Shown in pieces: positions 1 through 10,274 of a stretch of DNA of 21,441 nucleotides. Position 1 is the first letter of the stretch, and each line of letters begins with the position of its first letter. A model generated the notes under the pieces. The model was not told where the DNA came from. It was given only the letters and a program-made list of their open reading frames with translations, and made no database searches. The DNA comes from DASWVC01 sp036401335 (lineage in GTDB: Bacteria > Verrucomicrobiota > Verrucomicrobiia > Chthoniobacterales > JAFAMB01): assembly GCA_036401335.1 (NCBI GenBank), contig DASWVC010000431.1, positions 1 through 21,441 of the forward strand, given 5' to 3'. The position numbers were made by a program, and so were the translations under genes.

Positions 1-1
1 G

Positions 2-493
2 ACTGCCCTCGACATTCAGGGGACCGGCGACATGCGGCCCGTCAGATGGCGCGAATGGCTGGAGCTGCCGGTGCGGGAGGCGGATTTTTTCGTCAGGACC
101 ATCCGCGGGCTGGTGCGGGTTCCCACCGTGTTGGTGCTGGCACGGTACAGTCGGGTGCCTAAACGGCGCCCGAAGCTCTCTCCGAAAGGCATTTGGGAAC
201 GCGACGGCGGTCAGTGCCAGTACACCGGGCGCAAGCTGGCCCCACACGAAGGCAATATTGACCACGTGGTGCCGCGGTCACGCGGGGGCCAAACGACTTG
301 GGAGAACTGCGTCCTGACCGACCGGCGCATCAACAGCCAGAAAGGAAACCACCTTCCTGAAGAAGTTGGGCTGGAACTCCGCAAGAATCCCACACCCCCG
401 CGTGAGCTTCCTGTGACTTACTTTATCCGAAATGCCCACAATGTTGCGGATTGGAACCAGTTTCTGACGCACGCTGGCGGGACGAAGGCGTGA
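2..493 (+). CDS. HNH endonuclease family protein (5' end outside window)
   Basis: The frame is open from the left edge, so the gene starts upstream; the ATG at 32 is internal or at best an alternative start. Upstream residues and the WLELPVREADFFVRT segment match the region that precedes the HNH domain in a common bacterial HNH family. The HNH core reads CQYTGRKL, then NIDHVVPRSRGG, then WENCVLTDRRINSQKGN, keeping the Asp-His pair (D77-H78 counted from the ATG at 32), the Asn after Trp, and the final Asn. The zinc-knuckle cysteines of typical relatives (CQYCG and CxxCN) are mostly replaced: only C62 remains of that set, with Thr and Ile at the other sites. Similar variants occur in Bacteroidota/Verrucomicrobiota-type proteins as far as I recall. 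It probably binds or nicks DNA; the substrate is unknown. valS follows after 144 bases on the same strand. Confidence 0.85.
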   Translation, partial: TALDIQGTGDMRPVRWREWLELPVREADFFVRTIRGLVRVPTVLVLARYSRVPKRRPKLSPKGIWERDGGQCQYTGRKLAPHEGNIDHVVPRSRGGQTTWENCVLTDRRINSQKGNHLPEEVGLELRKNPTPPRELPVTYFIRNAHNVADWNQFLTHAGGTKA

Positions 494-637
494 ATGGCCA
501 GGCGGTGGGCCGGAGCCGGGCAGGGCGGGCGCTACGCTGCAGCGCTTTCCCTGGTAAAGCGGCGAGTCCCTGCGGAAAGGGCTGTCCGTCACGCAACAGT
601 TGCGTAGCGGGTAGGTCGACGCAAGATTCCACTTCCC
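494..637 (+). promoter_or_regulatory. valS upstream spacer with nested inverted repeats
   Basis: This 144-base spacer holds several inverted repeats. CGCTACGC at 530-537 pairs perfectly with GCGTAGCG at 602-609. Inside that, CTTTCC at 545-550 pairs with GGAAAG at 574-579. ACGCAACAGTTGCGT at 591-605 is a perfect 7-bp-arm palindrome around a single A and would compete with the outer stem. A structured leader or operator for valS is possible. I see no T-box signature and no clear sigma-70 boxes. A remnant of a repeat element is the main alternative. Confidence 0.3.
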
Positions 638-3229
<2,592 letters not shown>

Positions 3230-3280
3230 GTGGAGGGAAGGACGTGTCGGCGTAACGGCGATCCGTTTGCAGAACCAACC

Positions 3281-3790
3281 CTACCAGGACCTGCTGCACG
3301 CAGCCTCAGAGCGATTCTCTGTGCTGCGCCTGTCGTTCAGCGGGGCTGGCAAGTTATCCACCAGGGCTGTCAGCGGCAATTGGGCTTCCAAAACATCGGC
3401 CCAGGCACGCAGGTACAGGACCACGTCCGCACGTTGGTTCCGCTGCAGGTCGCGGCGGTGTTCCGGAAGATTCTTCAACACTTCCGGCCCGGTGAGGTCT
3501 TCCAGGTAACAAAGGTCTTTGTTGGTCATGCCAAGCTCGAACAGCGTGTCGATCACGCGGTCGATCAGCACGCCGGTCTGGGGACAAAAATCATCTGGGA
3601 CTTCGCTCCACTCGCTCAGCTTGCGGTGCGCGGTCCGGTGGATTTCCGCCGCGGACAGGCGCGTGGCGGTTTGTGCCACGTGACCGCAGTTGCATTTCCC
3701 AAAATGGCTCCACTGGTAGTCGGCGCCGGCAGCCAAACGTTCAGCGGATTCGCGCAGGATCTGGACGAGGGCAAAGCTCGGGATGGCCAT
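3281..3790 (-). CDS. Conserved protein of unknown function (CNCGH motif)
   Basis: A 169-residue soluble protein with no signal peptide or membrane segment. I recognise the pattern from uncharacterised bacterial proteins: an N-terminal helix (LRESAERLAAGADYQWSH), then GKCNCGHVAQ with C33, C35 and H37, a middle part with DDFCPQTG (C69) and a hydrophobic helix IDRVIDTLFELGM, and a C-terminal ADVVLYLRAWADVLE helix. The closely spaced Cys-x-Cys-x-His and C69 could hold a metal ion, but that is inference. The last 25 or so residues look unstructured. It is convergent with valS, and pgi starts 305 bases from its start codon on the other strand. The start is the first ATG of the frame and includes the conserved N-terminal helix. 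No function is assigned. Confidence 0.8.
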   Translation of the reverse strand: MAIPSFALVQILRESAERLAAGADYQWSHFGKCNCGHVAQTATRLSAAEIHRTAHRKLSEWSEVPDDFCPQTGVLIDRVIDTLFELGMTNKDLCYLEDLTGPEVLKNLPEHRRDLQRNQRADVVLYLRAWADVLEAQLPLTALVDNLPAPLNDRRSTENRSEAACSRSW

Positions 3791-4095
3791 GGCCTTACCC
3801 TAACGGCTTTCGGAACCGTTTCAATCGGGCGCGGCCCAGCCCGGGGTTACCCTGGCTACGGTCACCGTCCTACAGCCCACCTTCCGTCCGGTCGGGTCGC
3901 GCGTCGCTTCCAGGTGAACGCGGCGCATGGCACGGCCGGCTGGGCCTTGCGGGTGGACACGTCGACCGGCCGTGGGCCGGGTCGCAGCCATGTCAGCCGG
4001 TCGTGGATGTGCATCCCCGGGTTCCCTCCCGGTTTTGCAAGAAGAAAAGCACTTTGGTTTGCCGATGCCGGTCCGGCAGCTAAGTTCAGCTTCGT
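3791..4095. other. Gene-free spacer between two divergent genes
   Basis: These 305 GC-rich bases separate the divergent starts of the CNCGH protein and pgi. I see no RNA gene, no copy of the REP repeat found further right, and no convincing promoter pair. Any frame open here continues from antisense reading of the neighbour and has no recognisable protein content. It presumably carries both promoters. Confidence 0.5.
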
Positions 4096-5673
4096 ATGAT
4101 CACCCAGTGGCAGCGGTTCAATCGGTACTACCTCCGGTATCCGGACCTGCAGTTTTCCCTTGATGTCAGCCGGATTCACTTCGAGGACGATTATTTCGGC
4201 AAAATGGCAGGCCCCATCGCGAAAGCGTTCAAGGCCATGGACGAACTCGAAAAAGGAGCCATCGCTAACCCGGATGAGAAACGGCTCGTCGGCCATTATT
4301 GGTTACGTTCCCCTCAGTTGGCCCCCACTGACGAACTCCGGCACGAGGTGGAGGATACCAACGAAGCGATTTTTGACTTCGTGCGCAAGGTTGACCGCGG
4401 CGAAATCCTCGCCGGCAACGGCCAGAAGTTTACGGATGTCCTGGTCGTAGGCATCGGCGGCTCCGCCCTCGGACCTCAGTTCGTGCGGGAAGCATTGGGC
4501 ACCAAGGACGACCAACGGGCCATTCACTACCTGGATAACACCGATCCGGAAGGCATCGATCGGGTGTTCGAGCAGATCGGCTCAAAGATTACCACCCTGT
4601 TGACGGTGGTGATCTCGAAATCCGGCGGCACGAAGGAAACCCGAAACGGGATGCTGGAAGCGGCAGCCAAATACCAGGCGGCCGGCCTCGATTTCGCCAA
4701 GCATTTTGTCGCTGTGACCGGCGAGGGGAGCGAGCTTGACAAGAAAGCACAGGCCCAAGGCTGGCTGGCCCGCTTTCCCATGTTCGACTGGGTGGGTGGC
4801 CGCACGTCGGTCATGAGCGCGGTAGGCGTGGTGCCGATGGCGCTGCAAGGCATCAACATCGAGCAGTTTCTCGCCGGAGCGGCTGCCATGGATGAGAAAA
4901 CCCGGGTTCAAGATTACCAGGTGAATGCCTCGATGCTCCTGGCCCTGATGTGGTACCGGGTGGGCGAAGGCCGGGGCCTGAAAGACATGGTCATCCTGCC
5001 CTACAAAGACCGGCTCATGCTGTTCAGCAAATACCTCCAGCAACTCGTGATGGAATCGCTTGGGAAAGAGCGTGACCTCGACGGCCAGGTGGTGCACCAG
5101 GGCATTGCCGTCTACGGCAACAAAGGATCGACGGACCAGCACGCCTACGTGCAGCAGTTGCGGGACGGCGTAAACAATTTTTTTGTCACCTTCATCCAGG
5201 TGGATCAGGACCGGCCGGCTCAATCAATGGAAGTTGATCCCGGCGTGACGAGCGGCGATTACCTGCACGGCTTCCTGCGCGGGACGCGCTCGGCCCTCTT
5301 TGAAAACGACCGTCAATCCATCACCATGTCCATCGACCGGGTTACCCCCTTCTCGGTGGGCGCGCTCATCGCCTTGTACGAGCGGGCCGTCGGCTTTTAC
5401 GCGACGCTGGTGAACATCAACGCCTACCACCAGCCGGGGGTGGAGGCCGGCAAGAAAGCCGCCACAAAGATATTGGAGCTGCAGGCGAGCCTGGTCAAAG
5501 CCCTTTCCGCCAAGCCGGGTCAGCCGTTCACGGCGGACCAGCTCGCCGATGCGGTGCAAGGAAACCCGGAAGATGCGTTCCACGTCCTGGTCCACGTGGC
5601 TTCCAACAACCCCAACTACTCCCATCAACCCGGATCAAACCCGCAGGGCGATACCTTCTCCTACAAAGGTTGA
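4096..5673 (+). CDS. pgi: Glucose-6-phosphate isomerase
   Basis: A 525-residue cytoplasmic enzyme that interconverts glucose 6-phosphate and fructose 6-phosphate in glycolysis and gluconeogenesis. Sugar-phosphate-binding SIS motifs are visible: VVGIGGSALGPQFV near 115-130 and VISKSGGTKET near 172-184, then FDWVGGRTSVMSAVG. Residues matching the known catalytic set are E320 (in VMESLGKERDLDG), H349 (in GSTDQHAY) and K453 (in GVEAGKKAATK). The pattern is that of the shorter bacterial PGI group rather than the E. coli type. The ATG at 4096 starts a plausible N-terminus (MITQWQRFNRYYLRYPDLQ); there is no Shine-Dalgarno sequence. It appears to be transcribed alone, ending at a hairpin terminator about 100 bases downstream. 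Confidence 0.97.
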   Translation: MITQWQRFNRYYLRYPDLQFSLDVSRIHFEDDYFGKMAGPIAKAFKAMDELEKGAIANPDEKRLVGHYWLRSPQLAPTDELRHEVEDTNEAIFDFVRKVDRGEILAGNGQKFTDVLVVGIGGSALGPQFVREALGTKDDQRAIHYLDNTDPEGIDRVFEQIGSKITTLLTVVISKSGGTKETRNGMLEAAAKYQAAGLDFAKHFVAVTGEGSELDKKAQAQGWLARFPMFDWVGGRTSVMSAVGVVPMALQGINIEQFLAGAAAMDEKTRVQDYQVNASMLLALMWYRVGEGRGLKDMVILPYKDRLMLFSKYLQQLVMESLGKERDLDGQVVHQGIAVYGNKGSTDQHAYVQQLRDGVNNFFVTFIQVDQDRPAQSMEVDPGVTSGDYLHGFLRGTRSALFENDRQSITMSIDRVTPFSVGALIALYERAVGFYATLVNINAYHQPGVEAGKKAATKILELQASLVKALSAKPGQPFTADQLADAVQGNPEDAFHVLVHVASNNPNYSHQPGSNPQGDTFSYKG

Positions 5674-5708
5674 CTTGGCAGCACTCGGGCCGAGCGCCGA
5701 ACGCTTAG

Positions 5709-5729
5709 ACCGGCTGTGGCTCAGCCGGT
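5709..5729 (+). repeat. Hairpin after pgi
   Basis: ACCGGCTG at 5709-5716 and CAGCCGGT at 5722-5729 form a perfect 8-bp stem with a 5-base loop, 36 bases after the pgi stop. No T-run follows. It may protect the 3' end of the mRNA or assist the stronger terminator just downstream. Confidence 0.5.
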
Positions 5730-5772
5730 TCTGCCCGACGGCCATTGGACCCGGCCAAATCCTCCAGACGCA

Positions 5773-5804
5773 GCAAAGGAACCGAGAAAGCTCGGTTCCT
5801 TTGC
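5773..5804. terminator. Strong hairpin terminator between pgi and the convergent beta-barrel gene
   Basis: GCAAAGGAACCGAG (5773-5786) pairs perfectly with CTCGGTTCCTTTGC (5791-5804) around an AAAG loop, giving a 14-bp stem. The arms end in AAA/TTT, so it can act on both strands, which fits its place between two convergent genes (pgi on the plus strand, the outer-membrane protein on the minus strand). There is no long T-run beyond the stem. Confidence 0.8.
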
Positions 5805-5849
5805 GTTGCATCTAAGTGACGGTGGTTTTTTGGCGGTGGCTACGGCCGG

Positions 5850-6482
5850 TTAAAACGCAAACCGCACACCCGCCCGCACCAGGCCAAAGTTGTTGTTGGG
5901 TTTGTCCACAAATTCATACCGGCCGTCCGTGAACAAGCCGATATTTTTCCGGAAGCGGTATTCAATCCCCAATCCGACGTGACCTTCGAGCAGAATATCC
6001 TCATTGTTGCTGTTTCGAATTTCACGACGCACACCCCGGTAGAAGGTGTTGAAGAAATTGCTCCCGCTCCCCGGGACGAAGCCCCCAATGCCCGCGAGGG
6101 CATACGGCGCCCAAGGGGTATTGCCGATCGGCAACCGTCCAATGGCGTTCAACGCAAATTCCCCACTCACGTCGCCCGACCTTTGTCCCGTCCCGTCGAG
6201 GACCAAGCCCTCCAGACCGAGCCCGAGATTTCGGGTGAAAAAATAGGTGCCGGCCACGCCGCCTCCCCAGGCATGATCTCCCAGGTATTCCCGGCCATCC
6301 CTTCCGGCCGGCGCATAGGCGCCGAAAAGGTCGAGATCCCACTCGTGGGCCCGATACAAGCTTTCCTGGATCGGCGGCGGGGGCGCAACGACGGCTTTTG
6401 AGCTTGTCTCAGTGGGCCCTCCAAACGTCGTGAGCACCGGCAACGCCATCAGCGCCACCCCTACGGTTAATAAGCTCTTCAT
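5850..6482 (-). CDS. Outer-membrane beta-barrel protein (OmpA-like small porin fold)
   Basis: A 210-residue exported protein. It begins with a signal peptide (MKSLLTVGVALMALPVLTTFG, cleavage probably near 20-25), then a Pro-rich linker (VVAPPPP), then alternating hydrophobic/polar strands such as WDLDLFGAYAP, GGGVAGTYFFTRNLGLGLEG, GHVGLGIEYRF and IGLFTDGRYEFV. The last residues are GVRFAF, ending in Phe, which is the usual outer-membrane insertion signal. This matches the 8-stranded OmpA/OmpW-like beta-barrel families; the exact role (adhesion, small-molecule passage, structure) cannot be told. It stands alone, convergent with pgi. A candidate promoter lies just upstream on the minus strand. 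The first ATG gives a well-formed signal peptide, so the start is likely right. Confidence 0.85.
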   Translation of the reverse strand: MKSLLTVGVALMALPVLTTFGGPTETSSKAVVAPPPPIQESLYRAHEWDLDLFGAYAPAGRDGREYLGDHAWGGGVAGTYFFTRNLGLGLEGLVLDGTGQRSGDVSGEFALNAIGRLPIGNTPWAPYALAGIGGFVPGSGSNFFNTFYRGVRREIRNSNNEDILLEGHVGLGIEYRFRKNIGLFTDGRYEFVDKPNNNFGLVRAGVRFAF

Positions 6483-6509
6483 AGAAGGGGACTAAACGCT
6501 CAGCTTTTG

Positions 6510-6538
6510 CATATAGCAACTATGGATCTGCCTGCCGA
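6510..6538 (-). promoter_or_regulatory. Candidate promoter for the beta-barrel gene
   Basis: On the minus strand, TCGGCA (6538-6533; 4 of 6 to consensus) is followed after 17 bases by TATATG (6515-6510; 4 of 6). It lies 27 bases before the start codon of the outer-membrane protein. The call rests on sequence resemblance only. Confidence 0.3.
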
Positions 6539-6843
6539 TGCCACCATTCATGACTAAGGGTGGCGACACATCAGTAATCAGCAAAACCCTGAGACCCTGA
6601 CGGGCGTTTGCTTTCCGATCAGGATCAAAAACACCAACAGCCGAAGCTTCCTTTTTGTGCAGCACCCATGCCGGTACGAAACCAAACGATGGAACCGGAA
6701 AAAACGAACGGCGTCAACTTGTAAAATATATAATTCTGGTTTCTCATTATAGCATTAGCTTTTATACAAAAATATTATAAAATGTCGCCATTACAGCTAC
6801 CCCCTATAGGTTCAGGGTAAATTTTGGTGCTTACGGAGCATTT
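6539..6843. other. Gene-free region with an AT-rich island
   Basis: No gene is visible between the divergent beta-barrel and NTF2-like genes. The part from about 6719 to 6783 is almost entirely A and T, in sharp contrast with the surrounding GC-rich DNA, and contains a perfect TATAAT at 6729-6734 and TATTAT near 6774. A good -35 box at the right distance on the plus strand is missing. A short direct repeat CCCTGA-GA-CCCTGA occurs near 6584-6600. The island most likely holds the promoter of the NTF2-like gene; a DNA-bending or protein-binding site is an alternative. Confidence 0.4.
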
Positions 6844-7359
6844 CTGGGCCGCGGTTTGCTGCCGTTGGCCGTCGGCTGCTGGCCGCTCGCGTCGGGTCAC
6901 GCCCAACAACCGATCCCGGTTGCGCCCTGGGGAACGGAATCGCCGAACCAGGCAATCGCCCCAAGCACGCATGAAACCCAAAGGGATGAAGCCGAACTCC
7001 GCGCCACCATCATGCAAATGGTGACTTACGCCAACGCCCACGACCTGGAGGGCTACCTGCGTTTCTTCTGGCAGTCTCCGGACTTGCAGATCGTTTCGGA
7101 CGGCGCGGAAATCCGAGGCTGGTCGGAGCTGAAAGCCGCGTATGAGCGGTCTTATCCAAATAAGGCGGATCTGGGCAGCTTCACCCTTGAAAAGATCAAG
7201 GTGCAACCCCTTGGACCGGGTTTAGCCTTAACGATTGGCTGGTGGACGGTCACCCAGGCCGGCGGCCAGAGGACGTATTGCTCGGACAGCTCGGTGTTCC
7301 GACGTTTTTCTGACGGCTGGAAAGTAATCACGGAACACTCCAGCACGTTTACTCCTTAA
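6844..7359 (+). CDS. Exported NTF2/SnoaL-like (DUF4440-type) protein, non-ATG start
   Basis: About 170 residues. After a hydrophobic leader (LLPLAVGCWPLASGHAQQ) and a low-complexity linker comes an NTF2-like fold: helix EAELRATIMQMVTYANAHDLEGYLRFF, then SPDLQIVSDGAEIRGWSELKAAYERSY, then strands GPGLALTIGWWTV and FRRFSDGWKVITEHSST. Proteins of this type include small ketosteroid-isomerase-like enzymes and stand-alone binding proteins; the substrate is unknown. The leader suggests export. The start is unclear. The frame has a stop at 6778-6780 and no ATG or GTG before the domain. CTG at 6844 would give a leader with one Arg (chosen here), while TTG at 6856 would give a leader with no positive charge. 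Either the start is CTG/TTG or the true 5' end is damaged. A hairpin follows the stop. Confidence 0.7.
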   Translation: MGRGLLPLAVGCWPLASGHAQQPIPVAPWGTESPNQAIAPSTHETQRDEAELRATIMQMVTYANAHDLEGYLRFFWQSPDLQIVSDGAEIRGWSELKAAYERSYPNKADLGSFTLEKIKVQPLGPGLALTIGWWTVTQAGGQRTYCSDSSVFRRFSDGWKVITEHSSTFTP

Positions 7360-7360
7360 G

Positions 7361-7389
7361 GCCCATCATGCGCCACGGGAATGATGGGC
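7361..7389 (+). terminator. Hairpin terminator-like structure after the NTF2-like gene
   Basis: GCCCATCAT (7361-7369) and ATGATGGGC (7381-7389) form a perfect 9-bp stem with an 11-base loop, starting one base after the stop codon. No T-run follows, so factor-independent termination is uncertain, but the position fits a transcript end before glnD. Confidence 0.55.
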
Positions 7390-7512
7390 GGTTGACCTCC
7401 CGGCGGGCGCGTTGATGCCGTTCCGAAATCCGTGGCACCCTTTGAGCAGCGGCATTTGGCTGTTTTCGGCACCCGTCGACTGCGGTATGGTGGAGCACGC
7501 AGACTCAGGCCG

Positions 7513-10266
7513 ATGTCGCAGCACCTAGAAAAAATCCTTGCGCACGCCGAACGCCAGCTTGTTTCCCAGGGGAGGGGACAGCCGCGCGACCGGCTTGATC
7601 TCTACAAGAAGTTCTTGAAAATCGAGGAGCACCGCCTGCGGCTGAAACATTATTCGGGCGGGGGCGGATTGGAAATTGCCCGGGACCGGGCCAACTTGCT
7701 GGACGTCGTCTTGCGCCACCTTTTCGAGGGTGCCGTCACTGCTTCAGGCCATGCCGAGGCCGCCCCGCCCTTTGCGCTGCTTGCCATCGGAGGCTACGGC
7801 CGGGGCGAATTGAACCCATACAGCGACGTCGACATTTTGTTTCTGCACGACTCCGGGCGGGTCACCACGGAGACCGCGGCGGTCATCGAACAAATTCTGT
7901 ACATGCTGTGGGATGTGGGTTTCAAAGTGGGCCACGCCACCCGTTCCATCGGCGAAGCCATACGGCTGGCCAACGCCGACACGCTCACGAAAACGTCCTT
8001 GCTGGAATCGCGTTACCTCGCCGGTGACCGGCGCCTCCATTCCAAGTTTCGGCGCGACTTCTTTGAGCAATGCGTCCGGGGCCAAGTGGAAGCGTATTTG
8101 AAATGGCGGCTGGCCAACCAGGAGGAACGCCATCGCAAGTATGGCGGTTCCGTTTTCATGCAGGAACCGAACCTGAAAAACGGCTGCGGCGGACTGCGGG
8201 ATTACCAGAACATGCAATGGATCTGTTACTTTCGCGACGGCGTCATGAGCACCGCCAAGCTGGTCGAACGCAAGTACATCACGGAAAGTGACCGGCGGTC
8301 GATTGACCGGGCGTACGATTTTCTGCTGAGGGTACGCACTGAGCTTCAGTACCTCACGAAGCGGCCGGCTGACGTCCTTACCCTCTTTTTTCAAGGGCAA
8401 ATTGCCAACAAGTTCAACTACCCCCAGAAAAACATCCTTCGTCGAAGTGAGGCGTTCATGCGGGATTATTACCAGCACGCCCGCACCATTTACCTGACAA
8501 CCAAAGAGGTAACGGAACGTTTCCTGCTCCCGGCGAGCCTTGAAAAAGAGGAACGGCCCATCTTCGGTTTTCTAGCCAAGCGCAAGCTCAAGACCGAGCA
8601 TTTTGACGGCTTTTACAGCCATGGCGGCCTGATCTACGCCGAGAATCGGGAAATTTTTCACGAAGACCCGTTCCGGTTGATGCGCGTATTCCTGCACGCC
8701 CAGCAACGTGAGCTTGACCTGAGCCCCGAGCTCCAGCAACTCATCCGGCGTCGGACCCGGCTGGTGAACCGGACTTTCCAGTACGCGCGTGCTACCCGCG
8801 AAACCTTTCAAGCGGTCCTCTCCCGCAAAGGCCAGGTCGGGCGGATCCTGCGCATGATGCACGAAGTGGACTTTCTCGGTCGGTACCTGCCGGAATTTGG
8901 CGATCTAACCTGCCTGGTACAGCACGAATTTTTTCACCGTTACACGGCTGACGAGCACACGCTGGTGTGCATTGAGAAGCTTGACGAGCTGATCGGCACG
9001 AAGGAGCCGAAGCTGGAGGAGTACCGAAGCCTTTTCCTGAAGACCGAGGATCCCTACGTGCTTTACCTGGCTTTGCTGCTGCACGACACCGGAAAGGCGT
9101 CCGGAGCCAGGCACCACGCGGAGGCGAGCGCGCTGGCTGCCCAAAAAGTGGCCGCCCGGCTGCAACTTTCTCCGGTGCGGCGTCGGCGCTTGATCCTTCT
9201 GGTCGACAACCACTTGAGTCTGTCCGAGATGGCGCAGCGCCGCAACGTGGAGGATCCGGCTACCATCGAAGCCTTTGCCGACATCGTCCGGAGCCAGGAG
9301 AACCTGGATGCGCTCATGCTGGTGACGCTGGCCGACGGGCAAGGAACGAGTGGGCAGAACTGGTCGGATTGGAAAGAGTCGCTGGTGTGGGAACTTTACC
9401 GCGGTGCGTCCAGCTACCTTCAGGACACCGAGGAATTTTTCCGGTTGCGCCACATCGAGCGCGAAGTGCTGCACGCGACGGTCAGCAAACGCATGGCCCG
9501 CGATTTCGGCGAGGAAATTGAGGTCCATTTCCATTCGATGCCGGAGCGTTATTTTCAGAGCCACAACGTCAATGAAATCGTCAGCCACTTGCGGTTGTTC
9601 CGCGCGTTCTTTGAAGAGCGGGTCCGGGACAATGACCACGCGCTGGCTGCGGCGATTCGATGGCATAGCAAGCCCGACCAGGGCCACAGCGAAGCGTGGG
9701 TCTGCACCTGGGACCGTGCGGCGCTCATGGCTAAAATCGCGGGTGCTTTTGCCACGGCCTCCATCAACATCCTGAGCGCCGACGTCTACACCCGGAAAGA
9801 CAGTTTGATGCTCGGGATCTTCCGCGTTTGCGACACCAATTTCCAGTCGGTGACCGAGGAAAGCGACCAGCGCCAGGTTGAATCCGTGCTCAACGAGGCG
9901 TTGAAGCCGCAGGAATACGATTTCGGCCCGCTTCTGTCCCGGGCCCTCCGGCGTTTGGGGTACCATCACTCTCCTGAAATGGATTTCCCCACGAAATTGA
10001 CGATCTCCAACCGGGTCCACCCGAGCTACACGGTCATTGACCTGCAAACGACCGACCGGCTGGGGTTGTTGCACGACGTGCTGAAATGCCTGTCCGAAGC
10101 TGGCATTAACATCGTCCATTCCCGGATTGCCACCGAGAAAGGAGCGGCTTTTGACAGCTTCTACGTGACCGACCTGGAAGGGCGCAAGCTTTCCGAGGAG
10201 GTGGTTGGCGGCGACCTGCAGACGGTGCTGCTTCTGGCTGCAACCGGTGAGGCGCTCCGCAAGTAA
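7513..10266 (+). CDS. glnD: [Protein-PII] uridylyltransferase / uridylyl-removing enzyme
   Basis: A 917-residue sensor enzyme that adds UMP to, or removes it from, PII signalling proteins according to glutamine level, controlling nitrogen metabolism. Domains in order: nucleotidyltransferase with GGYGRGELNPYSDVDILF (GG at 93-94, metal-binding D105 and D107), the GlnD helical segment with EPNLKNGCGGLRDYQNMQW, the HD phosphohydrolase domain with LLLHDTGKASGARHHAE (H524, D525), and two ACT domains beginning near 733 (WDRAALMAKIAGAF) and 841 (TDRLGLLHDVLKCL). All key motifs are intact. The ATG at 7513 is preferred; an in-frame GTG at 7432 would add 27 residues unlike the family. No glnB or amtB lies in the window. 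The stop is followed after 8 bases by the ABC permease start, so the two are probably one transcript. Confidence 0.95.
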   Translation: MSQHLEKILAHAERQLVSQGRGQPRDRLDLYKKFLKIEEHRLRLKHYSGGGGLEIARDRANLLDVVLRHLFEGAVTASGHAEAAPPFALLAIGGYGRGELNPYSDVDILFLHDSGRVTTETAAVIEQILYMLWDVGFKVGHATRSIGEAIRLANADTLTKTSLLESRYLAGDRRLHSKFRRDFFEQCVRGQVEAYLKWRLANQEERHRKYGGSVFMQEPNLKNGCGGLRDYQNMQWICYFRDGVMSTAKLVERKYITESDRRSIDRAYDFLLRVRTELQYLTKRPADVLTLFFQGQIANKFNYPQKNILRRSEAFMRDYYQHARTIYLTTKEVTERFLLPASLEKEERPIFGFLAKRKLKTEHFDGFYSHGGLIYAENREIFHEDPFRLMRVFLHAQQRELDLSPELQQLIRRRTRLVNRTFQYARATRETFQAVLSRKGQVGRILRMMHEVDFLGRYLPEFGDLTCLVQHEFFHRYTADEHTLVCIEKLDELIGTKEPKLEEYRSLFLKTEDPYVLYLALLLHDTGKASGARHHAEASALAAQKVAARLQLSPVRRRRLILLVDNHLSLSEMAQRRNVEDPATIEAFADIVRSQENLDALMLVTLADGQGTSGQNWSDWKESLVWELYRGASSYLQDTEEFFRLRHIEREVLHATVSKRMARDFGEEIEVHFHSMPERYFQSHNVNEIVSHLRLFRAFFEERVRDNDHALAAAIRWHSKPDQGHSEAWVCTWDRAALMAKIAGAFATASINILSADVYTRKDSLMLGIFRVCDTNFQSVTEESDQRQVESVLNEALKPQEYDFGPLLSRALRRLGYHHSPEMDFPTKLTISNRVHPSYTVIDLQTTDRLGLLHDVLKCLSEAGINIVHSRIATEKGAAFDSFYVTDLEGRKLSEEVVGGDLQTVLLLAATGEALRK

Positions 10267-10274
10267 AAGGGAGC

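Noticed and set aside
494..637. T-box leader before valS
   Set aside because: No antiterminator T-box sequence or terminator with T-run is visible, and the spacer is too short for a standard T-box.
3230..4099. Open frame of 289 codons on the plus strand between valS and pgi
   Set aside because: It reads antisense through the CNCGH protein, which has coherent helices and family resemblance; the plus-strand translation does not.
8905..10119. Open frame of 404 codons on the minus strand
   Set aside because: It is antisense to glnD and contains no recognisable domain.
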